DNA of 25,795 nt from an archaeon (GTDB lineage Archaea > Thermoproteota > Nitrososphaeria > Nitrososphaerales > CADDZS01). Positions 14,863-21,397 of the stretch are shown piece after piece (positions within the stretch are counted from its first letter, which is position 1; each line of letters opens with the position of its first letter). The notes below the pieces were generated by a model. That model was not told where the DNA came from, searched no databases, and saw nothing but the letters and a program-made list of their open reading frames with translations. A program made the translations under genes and the position numbers. The stretch spans positions 1-25,795 of the forward strand of contig JAKAPU010000021.1 in the NCBI GenBank assembly GCA_021806865.1. The letters run 5' to 3'.

Positions 14863-15621
14863 TTGATAATCGCACATATCTCCGATCTCCATCTTGGACC
14901 GCAATTCGTACCAACTTCTTTCAAACAAGCTGTGAAAGAGATCAAGAAATTGAAACCTGATGTAGTTGTTGCATCAGGCGATTTCACCGAAAACGGGTTG
15001 CTAACCGAGTATCGCTGGGCGGCGCGAGAAATGAAGGAGCTTGAGGATTTTCCACTTATTGCGATTCCCGGCAACCACGACTACAGATCTACTGGATACC
15101 TGATCTACAAGGAGCTGTTTGGAGAGAAGCAGACCACGACTTTTGGCAACGTGATTTTTTTCGCTGCGAGTACAGCACGGCCGGACAGAGACGAAGGCGA
15201 AGTGGGCCACAGACAGAATGTCTGGTTGGAGGAGAGTCTGAGGAAGTACAAGAACAAGTTTCGAATAGTGGTGATGCACCATCACGTCGTTCAGGTTCCG
15301 GATACTGGAACAGACCGCATCACTATAGTGGATGCTGGCGACGTTTTGAAGAGCTTGCTTTCAGCCCAGGCAGATATGGTGCTGTGCGGGCACCGGCATC
15401 GGCCTTGGATATGGAAACTGAACGACCTCCTAATCACACATGCGGGAACCGTATCGTCAGAGAGGACAAGAGGATACTTTGCCAATACCTACAACATCGT
15501 CGAATTGAACGAGAAAAGTGGCGTAAGCAAGATATGGCTGAAAGTCGTGGACGGAAAGAAATTACCGCTGTCCGAAGTCGTGAAGGAAAAGAAGACATAC
15601 ATTCCGAACCTCAAAGTTTGA
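14863..15621 (+). CDS. Calcineurin-like metallophosphoesterase
   Basis: 252 residues. All five metallophosphatase blocks are visible: AHISDLHLG (4-12), SGDFTENG, PGNHDYRS, VMHHHVV and CGHRHRPW. The fold binds two metal ions and hydrolyses phosphodiesters or monoesters; CpdA/Icc-like enzymes acting on cyclic nucleotides are the nearest relatives, but the substrate is not determined. The start is TTG 14863, because ISDLHLG follows directly as in the family and the TATA box at 14829-14838 fits it. Cytosolic, with no signal peptide. It follows the kinase-phosphatase operon on the same strand but appears to have its own promoter. Confidence 0.88.
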   Translation: MIIAHISDLHLGPQFVPTSFKQAVKEIKKLKPDVVVASGDFTENGLLTEYRWAAREMKELEDFPLIAIPGNHDYRSTGYLIYKELFGEKQTTTFGNVIFFAASTARPDRDEGEVGHRQNVWLEESLRKYKNKFRIVVMHHHVVQVPDTGTDRITIVDAGDVLKSLLSAQADMVLCGHRHRPWIWKLNDLLITHAGTVSSERTRGYFANTYNIVELNEKSGVSKIWLKVVDGKKLPLSEVVKEKKTYIPNLKV

Positions 15622-15810
15622 CACAGGTAAGAGCTCATGAAGGAACTTCAATTGTAAAGGCTTGCGACTTGGGCTACACCTGCTCTTTGAAACTGGCATT
15701 CTCCATCTCTTGCTGAATTTTTCATTTGTTAATGACCTTGCCGGTAAATCCTACGCAAAAAGTCATGGTTTGTGCAAAATAAGCGAGATTTTACCATGTG
15801 ACTGGAAAAA

Positions 15811-15818
15811 GTTAAATG
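15811..15818 (+). promoter_or_regulatory. TATA box for the 2-oxoacid dehydrogenase E1 operon
   Basis: GTTAAATG lies 32-39 bases upstream of TTG 15850, predicting a leader of a few bases. The rest of 15622-15849 holds no convincing gene; a T-rich stretch at about 15717-15730 may help end transcription of the upstream gene. Confidence 0.42.
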
Positions 15819-15849
15819 AAATGCAAGACAGTTCAGTCCAGATGACTGA

Positions 15850-16947
15850 TTGAGTCACAGCGATTCCCCAGAAATGCTCCGCGTTATCCTTTCGGACGGA
15901 AGTCGCAACGATTCTCTTGAGCCCAAGCTGCCAGAAACCGACTTGAAAAGAATCTACCGTTCGATGCTTGAGACGCGACTCTTTGACTCAAAATGCCTAA
16001 ACATGCAGAGACAGGGTCGAATAGGATTTTACGTGCCTTGTGCAGGGCAGGAAGCAGCTCAAATCGGAAGCGCATTTGCACTAAACAAGGATGATTGGGT
16101 TCTACCAACGTACAGGGACACGGGCGTTGTGATTCTGAAAGGAATCGCGCTTACCAAGCTGTTCGCTCACCTAATGGGGAACAAGGAGGATCTGATGATG
16201 GGCAGGCAAATGCCTAACCATTGGGGATTCAAAGAGTTCAATTTCGTCAGCATTGCTTCAACTATTGCTGCCCACCTGCCGGTGGCCGTTGGGGTAGCCA
16301 TGGCTATCAAGATGCGAAGGGAAAACAAAATTGTGATGTCTTGGCACGGAGAAGGTGCCACATCCGAAGGCGATTTCCACGCAGCTTACAATTTTGCCGG
16401 TGTTTACAAGGCTCCAATAGTATTCATCTGCGAAAACAACGGCTGGGCTATCTCCTTGCCCTCGTCGAGACAGACAGCTTCGAGGACATTTGCCGATAAG
16501 GCCATCGCGTATGGGTTCGAGGGCATTCGCGTCGATGGGAATGATGCTCTGGCGGTGTATGCTGCCACAAAGAAAGCGGTGGAGAAAGCAAGGCTCGGAA
16601 AAGGACCGACCATGATCGAATGCTTGACTTACCGGATGGGTCCTCACAGCACGAGCGACGACCCGAACAGGTACAGAACAAAGGAAGAGATCGAAGACTG
16701 GAGGAAGAGAGACCCTATCGAGCGATTCAGAAGCTACCTGGAGAAAAAGGGTTACTGGACCAAGGACTATGAAGAATCACTGCGGAGCCAAATTGAAAAC
16801 GAGTTGAATACAGCAATCAAGGAGCAAGAAGCTATAGGCAAATCCGAGTTGATATCGATGTTTGAGGACGTGTATTCGGAGATGCCTGATAGGATAAAAG
16901 AGCAGTATGCCGAAGAGCTAAAATTCTCAGAGAAGCAAAGCGAGTAA
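15850..16947 (+). CDS. 2-oxoacid (pyruvate or branched-chain) dehydrogenase E1 alpha subunit
   Basis: 365 residues from TTG 15850 (ATG 15874 is the alternative). Thiamin-diphosphate E1 alpha features: GRIGFYVPCAGQEAAQIGSA, LPTYRDTG, the ThDP/Mg segment HGEGATSEGDFHAAYNFAGV with N196/N197 in ENNGWAIS, and the loop YRMGPHSTSDDPNRYR. The complex decarboxylates a 2-oxoacid and passes the acyl group to a lipoyl E2. The canonical GDG of the ThDP motif is GEG (E168), which keeps an acidic metal ligand but is unusual. The beta subunit follows after 6 bases. No E2 or E3 gene is in the window. Pyruvate versus branched-chain substrate is not settled. Confidence 0.92.
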   Translation: MSHSDSPEMLRVILSDGSRNDSLEPKLPETDLKRIYRSMLETRLFDSKCLNMQRQGRIGFYVPCAGQEAAQIGSAFALNKDDWVLPTYRDTGVVILKGIALTKLFAHLMGNKEDLMMGRQMPNHWGFKEFNFVSIASTIAAHLPVAVGVAMAIKMRRENKIVMSWHGEGATSEGDFHAAYNFAGVYKAPIVFICENNGWAISLPSSRQTASRTFADKAIAYGFEGIRVDGNDALAVYAATKKAVEKARLGKGPTMIECLTYRMGPHSTSDDPNRYRTKEEIEDWRKRDPIERFRSYLEKKGYWTKDYEESLRSQIENELNTAIKEQEAIGKSELISMFEDVYSEMPDRIKEQYAEELKFSEKQSE

Positions 16948-16953
16948 AGCAGA

Positions 16954-17928
16954 ATGCCTCAGATAAACATCGTACAAGCCGTAAACCACGCTCTTAGAGA
17001 GGAGATGCGACGAGACGATAGGATAGTCGTCTTGGGAGAAGACGTTGGAAAAGATGGCGGCGTTTTCCGTGCTACGGAAGGCTTGTACGACGAATTTGGT
17101 GCCGAGAGAGTGATAGACACACCTCTAGCGGAATCAGGAATCATCGGCACCGCTATTGGTATGGCAATCTACGGACTGAACCCCGTCCCGGAGATACAGT
17201 TCCTCGATTTCATCTATCCTGCTTTCGATCAAATAGTCACGAATCTGGCGAAGCTTCGCTACAGGTCCGGAGGTCAGTTTTCGTGTCATCTTGTTGTTAG
17301 GGCACCATACGGCGGAGGAATCAAAGGGGGACACTACCACTCCCAGAGCAGCGAAGCATACTTCTGCCACACGGCAGGTCTTAAAGTCGTCATCCCTTCC
17401 ACACCATACGACACAAAGGGCCTTCTGCTATCATCGATGAGAGACCCAGACCCTGTGATTTTCCTCGAGCCAAAGAGGATCTACAGGGCAGTAAAGGGCG
17501 AAGTCCCTGACGGGGAATTCACTGTTCCGATAGGAAAGGCACGGATTGCAAGGGAAGGGAGGGACGTCACAATCTTTGCCTACGGCGCAATGCTTCACGT
17601 CGCTATGGAAGCGGCCGAATCTGCTAGCAAAAATGGTGTTCAGGTTGAAGTTGTTGATCTCAGGACGCTTGTACCGCTCGATATAGAGGCTGTGCTCGCA
17701 TCCGTCCAGAAGACCGGCCGGGTTATCATACTCCATGAGGCTCCAAAGACAGGAGGATTCGGAGCGGAGATTTCAGCACTCATTGCAGAAAAGGCAATCG
17801 AATATCTGAAGGGCCCGATACTCAGGGTGACTGGATACGATACGCCGTTCCCGTACACGCTTGAAGAGCACTACCTTCCTAGCGCCCCGAAGGTACTCAA
17901 AGCAATAAACAAGATTATGCAGTACTAG
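16954..17928 (+). CDS. 2-oxoacid (pyruvate or branched-chain) dehydrogenase E1 beta subunit
   Basis: 324 residues, full family length. Recognisable throughout: VLGEDVGKDGGVFRATEGL, RVIDTPLAESGIIGTAIGMA, EIQFLDFIYPAFDQI, APYGGGIKGGHYHSQSSEAYF, GLKVVIPSTPYDTKGLL and the C-terminal VVDLRTLVPLD and HEAPKTGGFGAEI. The HYHSQSSEA and IYRAVKGEVP segments are closest to branched-chain or acetoin-type E1 beta. It forms the alpha2-beta2 E1 with the upstream subunit. TAG at 17926-17928 interlocks with the stop of the convergent EVE gene in CTAG. Confidence 0.94.
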   Translation: MPQINIVQAVNHALREEMRRDDRIVVLGEDVGKDGGVFRATEGLYDEFGAERVIDTPLAESGIIGTAIGMAIYGLNPVPEIQFLDFIYPAFDQIVTNLAKLRYRSGGQFSCHLVVRAPYGGGIKGGHYHSQSSEAYFCHTAGLKVVIPSTPYDTKGLLLSSMRDPDPVIFLEPKRIYRAVKGEVPDGEFTVPIGKARIAREGRDVTIFAYGAMLHVAMEAAESASKNGVQVEVVDLRTLVPLDIEAVLASVQKTGRVIILHEAPKTGGFGAEISALIAEKAIEYLKGPILRVTGYDTPFPYTLEEHYLPSAPKVLKAINKIMQY

Positions 17929-18332
17929 TCCTTCAGAGACAGACAGATTATCCCTTCCCAGTGTGCATCGCTCACTGGCAAGACGGAGAGTCTCGAGATC
18001 TTCAAGAGCAACAGATCCTGAAGTTTAGAATCCTTTTTCATTTTCGAAAGCGAAATAGGGCGCCTTAGCTTCTCTATCGGTTTCACTTCAAGTGAAACAT
18101 TCTTCGATCTTGTCAGCTCCATGCCATCAGTGGATCTTGCGTCTTCGAGTGCATTCATGACTCCAACGACGCTCTTTTCAGATCCGGTGTGATAGTATAG
18201 TATTAGATCGCCTTTCTTCACTTGTCTAAGATACTTCAGCGCGTTTCGAACTCCTTCCCATGAGGTCTTTCCTTCAGAGACTAGATCGTCGTACGAGTAA
18301 TGATCTGGTTCTTCTTTAGAGAGCTACTGCAA
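17925..18332 (-). pseudogene. EVE-domain (PUA-like) protein gene with in-frame amber near its start
   Basis: The minus strand encodes an EVE domain: KEEPDHYSYDDLVSEGK, TSWEGVRNALKYLRQ, VKKGDLILYYHTGSEKSVVGV and, near the end, LLLKISRLSVLPVSDAHWEGI. EVE proteins bind modified bases in RNA or DNA. The expected N-terminus (M.YWL.K.EP) would begin at TTG 18332, but the codon aligned with the conserved Trp is TAG (18324-18326), giving M-Q-stop-L-S-K-E-E-P. The next usable start in frame is GTG 18221, which would remove the first third of the domain (98 residues left). Either a nonsense mutation, a G-to-A sequence error, or a truncated product. The domain identity is solid; its integrity is doubtful. 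Confidence 0.75.
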
Positions 18333-18340
18333 AAAGATCG

Positions 18341-19231
18341 CTAGACGTGGAGCATCGCTAGATACAAATCAGTTCCGTATGCGACCAGAAATCCGAGGAA
18401 CAGTCCGAACATGAACAACTGGTTGCTGGTCTGTCTTCGCGCCACGTAAAACATTCCGGAGATTACGTATATGAGGGCGCCAGCAGCCACGGCAAGAAAG
18501 AATGTCAACGCCAGATTGCTCGGAGGCCAGGCTGCTCCAACTATGGTTCCTAGTAGTGTGGGAAAGCCTCCGATAAAACCGAGAGTGGCAAGGTAAGTTG
18601 CCTCTGGTCTAAATCCTGCCATCGGTGCAGATATACCAAACCCCTCGGTTGCGTTGTGAACTGCAAACCCGATTATCAAAAGGTAACTGAGTGCAACTAC
18701 GTTTGCAACGTAGGACTGGCCTATCGCGAGACCCTCGGAGAAGTTGTGTACTCCGATCCCGATGGCGATAGTTAGGGCAATCCTCTTCGCTTCCTCAAAA
18801 TCAAATTCGGTCTTTTCCCTCTGAACGGTAAGCGTGGCCGAGCCTTTTACATCGCTTCCGCCCATGGGGATGTCTGGACTCTTCCTTGCAACTGAGCCCT
18901 GCGCAGGATTTTTTCTATTTCTTATCCTGATAAACTGCAATTCGTACGCTACCAAGCCAAAGATTCCAAGTGCCATTCCTCCAACTAGGGCAATGACGAA
19001 AATATACCCGCTGCCTAACCCGTTGTTCACCATGGTGTCCTCCGTGAGCTGCTTTGCTTCGGGCAGCACTTCGATGAGTATGAAGATGAGGACACCGATT
19101 GTGATGGCGTTAAGGAACCCTTTCATGCTGGCGGAGATCTGTCTCATTGCCGCGACAGGGAGCCCCAGATAAATGGTAAAGCCGGCGACTGCGCCGAGCC
19201 CGATGAGCAAGGGTGTGATCAAATGTAACAA
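18341..19231 (-). CDS. ZIP-family divalent metal transporter
   Basis: 296 residues, about eight membrane helices. The two metal-site motifs typical of ZIP helices 4 and 5 are present: HNFSEG (H162, E166) and HNATEG (H192, E196). The cytosolic loop between helices 3 and 4 (about 101-148) is long, charged and lacks a His-rich stretch. ZIP proteins import Zn, Fe or Mn into the cytosol; the ion is not predictable here. TTG 19231 is the first start after an in-frame stop; GTGAG lies just upstream of it. A TATA box at 19306-19314 implies a leader of about 50 bases carrying a small palindrome. The EVE gene lies 8 bases downstream on the same strand. Confidence 0.9.
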   Translation of the reverse strand: MLHLITPLLIGLGAVAGFTIYLGLPVAAMRQISASMKGFLNAITIGVLIFILIEVLPEAKQLTEDTMVNNGLGSGYIFVIALVGGMALGIFGLVAYELQFIRIRNRKNPAQGSVARKSPDIPMGGSDVKGSATLTVQREKTEFDFEEAKRIALTIAIGIGVHNFSEGLAIGQSYVANVVALSYLLIIGFAVHNATEGFGISAPMAGFRPEATYLATLGFIGGFPTLLGTIVGAAWPPSNLALTFFLAVAAGALIYVISGMFYVARRQTSNQLFMFGLFLGFLVAYGTDLYLAMLHV

Positions 19232-19264
19232 TTCTCACTTTGTGAAGCGCTGCGACCGGTGTTC

Positions 19265-19314
19265 AGGAGCGGCTCCTTGATTTGCCTGATGAAAATATGA
19301 CATACGTTATAAGT
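19265..19314 (-). promoter_or_regulatory. Promoter with palindrome upstream of the ZIP transporter gene
   Basis: Minus-strand TATA-like ACTTATAAC (19306-19314) predicts a transcript start near 19283. Just downstream, AGGAGC-G-GCTCCT (19265-19277) is a 6-bp-arm inverted repeat, a possible operator for a metal-responsive repressor or a short hairpin in the leader. It does not match a known DtxR/MntR consensus that I can confirm. Confidence 0.35.
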
Positions 19315-19393
19315 TTTAACTGAACCCGTTTTCTGCGAAATAGAGTTCACTGCCTCGGGGATCGAGTCTTCGTGCATATTCAAGCTGCTTTTT

Positions 19394-20329
19394 CTAGGAA
19401 ATCAACAGGTTGGCAAGATCCCTGACCGCCGCGGCTTTGAACTGTTGCGGCGTAATCTCCCTCTTCGCCCATAGCTCCTCCAGCTCGACGTAATCGCTTG
19501 CAGTCTTCTCTCCAAAGGCGACCGGGCTTTCAATGAGCGGGAAAAGGAGCGTCTTGTACCAGCTGAGTATCGGATTTACTTCAATATCTCCTGGAGCACA
19601 GTAGGTCTTCTTGATCTTCGCTTCCAGTGAATCTTGAGTTTCGTCCATATTGATCGTATTGCCGCGGGTCTTGCTCATCAGTTCTTTTCCGTCTGTTCCA
19701 ATGACGGCTCCACTGTGGATTGCAATAGGTGTCACGTAACCTAGTTTCTTCAGGTTCTCGATTGCCAGCACATGCACCTTGCGTTGAGCAAAGCCTCCGA
19801 CAGCAACATGAACGCCCAGGACTCCAATGTCAAGCGCCTGCATCAACGGATAGATGACGGAAGATGTCATCCGGGTCATGGTGGCCCTGCTGATTTCGTC
19901 CATGCTCTTCTCCGCCTCTGTAAAGTTCACGAGTTTGGCGAGGCGCAGCAGTTGAATAAAGTAAGATTGATCCTCGAACTGGGTGCCAAGCTTGTACTCA
20001 AACTTGCCTCCAGCGCCTAATCGTGTGGCGATTTTTTCAAACACCTTTCGATCGTACGTGGCAAAATCCTGTATCTCCCTCATCTCTCCCTTGTCGTTTG
20101 CAAGGGCGTGCAGGTCGGCAAGAAGTATGATGGCTCGAAAGCCGTGCTTTGCTAGCTTGATGACGGGAATCGAGCTGCTGAGATGGCCGATGTGCAGCAC
20201 TCCGCTGGGCTCGAACCCAATGTACGTTGTCGGCTTTGGCACTTCGGCTATTACTTTCAGAAGCCTTTCCTCGGTGAGTATCTCCACCTGCTGGCGCTTG
20301 AGGTCGGCTATTATTTCGTGCGCATTCAC
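19394..20329 (-). CDS. tyrS: Tyrosyl-tRNA synthetase
   Basis: 311 residues, the length of archaeal TyrRS (about 306 in Methanocaldococcus). Class I signatures: YIGFEPSG (36-43), HIGH (46-49), ADLHA, and a KMSKS-equivalent LMSKT (217-221). Tyrosine-specific residues match the archaeal enzyme: Y36, Y160 and the QALD segment with Q164 and D167, which recognises the phenol hydroxyl. Downstream INMDET, IKKTYCAPGDIEVNPIL and YVELEELW also follow the archaeal type. Oddities are the first K of KMSKS replaced by L, and GGFAQRK where an acidic residue usually precedes QRK. The ATG at 20329 is preceded by CGAAAGTGA and a TATA box at 20363-20372. Confidence 0.93.
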   Translation of the reverse strand: MNAHEIIADLKRQQVEILTEERLLKVIAEVPKPTTYIGFEPSGVLHIGHLSSSIPVIKLAKHGFRAIILLADLHALANDKGEMREIQDFATYDRKVFEKIATRLGAGGKFEYKLGTQFEDQSYFIQLLRLAKLVNFTEAEKSMDEISRATMTRMTSSVIYPLMQALDIGVLGVHVAVGGFAQRKVHVLAIENLKKLGYVTPIAIHSGAVIGTDGKELMSKTRGNTINMDETQDSLEAKIKKTYCAPGDIEVNPILSWYKTLLFPLIESPVAFGEKTASDYVELEELWAKREITPQQFKAAAVRDLANLLIS

Positions 20330-20362
20330 TTTCGGTTGTCAGGATTTCTTGCGATGATTTTG

Positions 20363-20372
20363 CTATTTAAGT
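20363..20372 (-). promoter_or_regulatory. tyrS: TATA box for tyrS
   Basis: Minus-strand ACTTAAATAG, 34-43 bases upstream of the tyrS ATG, predicts a leader of about 10-15 bases. Confidence 0.5.
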
Positions 20373-20425
20373 AGAGATGCAAGGCTCTCAAGTGCGCGCC
20401 CGTAACTCGGGATATATCTCGCCTC

Positions 20426-20980
20426 TTATCGTGAAGTCTTTGAGAGAAAATCCTGGATTATCTTAAGCGTCATGCCCCATATGACATGCTTTCCCATATA
20501 CAGATAGGAAGGAACTTCGGCCTTTTTTCCAAAGCGCTCAATCGAGTACAATGACAGGTTACGCCTGTCCCTGAAGAAACTCAATGGGATCCAAAAGTAA
20601 TCGGTCAACTCTGATTCGTCGAGTCTGACCTGAACAGGTTCTCGGGCTAGCGCCACATACGGGGTGACACGGATCATGACGTTACCCGGAATGACCTCGT
20701 CGAGCGTGCCCAAGACCTCACATCTTCCGAGGTCGATGCTAGTTTCCTCGAATACCTCTCGTCTTGCGGTCAGTAGCGAGTTTGTGTCCTCCGAGTGCGA
20801 TCTGCCACCTGGAAGCGCCATGTGTCCGGACCAGGGATCGTGTTCGATTGCTTTGCGCTTCACCACAAGAGCATCGAGATCGTTGTTCCCAGACGATTGT
20901 TTGAGAATCATGGCAACCGCGGCAGAAGGCAAGCCTATCCTGTTCTCGCCCTGGAATTCCCTGCCTGGATGCTCTATCAT
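20426..20980 (-). CDS. NUDIX hydrolase, CoA pyrophosphatase-like
   Basis: 184 residues from ATG 20980. The NUDIX box is in the form used by CoA pyrophosphatases: ALPGGRSHSEDTNSLLTARR followed by EVFEETSIDL, preceded by the HDPWSGHMALPGG segment that parallels their H.GQvaFPGG motif. Such enzymes hydrolyse CoA or acyl-CoA to 4'-phosphopantetheine and 3',5'-ADP; ADP-ribose or other nucleotides remain possible. Upstream of the ATG the frame stays open with protein-like sequence (ISQLPDVVEQVRRS) but without ATG, GTG or TTG, and the TATA box at 21061-21070 would leave a leader of about 60 bases, so the true N-terminus may lie further out. Confidence 0.85.
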   Translation of the reverse strand: MIEHPGREFQGENRIGLPSAAVAMILKQSSGNNDLDALVVKRKAIEHDPWSGHMALPGGRSHSEDTNSLLTARREVFEETSIDLGRCEVLGTLDEVIPGNVMIRVTPYVALAREPVQVRLDESELTDYFWIPLSFFRDRRNLSLYSIERFGKKAEVPSYLYMGKHVIWGMTLKIIQDFLSKTSR

Positions 20981-21060
20981 CGAGCGCCGTACTTGTTCTA
21001 CGACGTCGGGAAGCTGGGAAATTGCCTTGCGCCTCGGCCTGATACCAATTGCGAACAGGC

Positions 21061-21070
21061 AAAATATATG
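21061..21070 (-). promoter_or_regulatory. TATA box for the NUDIX gene
   Basis: Minus-strand CATATATTTT. It lies 34 bases from a plus-strand TATA box (21104-21110), forming a compact divergent promoter. It predicts transcription start near 21038. Confidence 0.5.
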
Positions 21071-21103
21071 GAAAGTGGTCGCAGCACTCGATAAGCTTTT
21101 GAG

Positions 21104-21110
21104 TTATATA
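21104..21110 (+). promoter_or_regulatory. TATA box for the small membrane protein gene
   Basis: TTATATA, 44-50 bases upstream of ATG 21154, gives a leader of about 15-20 bases. It excludes GTG 21121, which would lie before the transcript start. Confidence 0.5.
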
Positions 21111-21153
21111 CCCCGCTTCTGTGAGGCACTCAGACAGGGACGATAGAATTCCA

Positions 21154-21333
21154 ATGCTTTCTTTTGCCTTCTTGTATCTGGCGCTTCTTTCAAACGTGCT
21201 TGACGTGACTTCTCTCTTCAACTTCGCCGCAGGCCTCGTTGCTTTCCTGTTCATCGTTGTTGTCGTGCTCATCTTCATATTCGTGTACGACAATCTGAGA
21301 AGGGAAAGAAGGACTGCCACTGCTACGGCCTGA
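21154..21333 (+). CDS. Small two-helix membrane protein
   Basis: 59 residues from ATG 21154. Two hydrophobic stretches (about 2-13 and 17-42, the second ending VVVVLIFIFVY) are followed by a basic tail (DNLRRERRTA) that should stay in the cytosol. No family is recognised. An in-frame GTG at 21121 would add 11 charged residues, but the TATA box at 21104-21110 puts transcription start downstream of it. It stands alone between the divergent NUDIX gene and the helicase gene. A well-placed promoter and the membrane composition make it a believable gene of unknown function. Confidence 0.55.
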   Translation: MLSFAFLYLALLSNVLDVTSLFNFAAGLVAFLFIVVVVLIFIFVYDNLRRERRTATATA

Positions 21334-21350
21334 AAGCAGGCAAGAGACCC

Positions 21351-21375
21351 CTAATCGATTAGCGAAGGTTAATAG
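21351..21375 (+). promoter_or_regulatory. Perfect palindrome plus TATA-like box upstream of the Lhr gene
   Basis: CTAATCGATTAG (21351-21362) is a perfect 12-bp palindrome lying 5 bases before a TATA-like GTTAATAG (21368-21375), about where an activator or BRE-overlapping regulator would bind. The box predicts transcription start near 21399. Confidence 0.4.
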
Positions 21376-21397
21376 TACCTTCATCCCAGATGTTTGA

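Noticed and set aside
15662..15853. 63-codon frame ending over the E1 alpha start
   Set aside because: Starts at TTG without a promoter at a fitting distance, runs through the E1 TATA box, and shows no recognisable features.
18324..18326. Pyrrolysine or other amber recoding in the EVE gene
   Set aside because: TAG ends many genes in this window (for example 807-809, 7405-7407, 17926-17928, 24191-24193), so it acts as an ordinary stop; the aligned residue is Trp, not a recoding site.
20205..20220. tRNA T-loop-like GGGCTCGAACCC
   Set aside because: Lies within the tyrS coding sequence; no acceptor, D or anticodon stems can be drawn around it.
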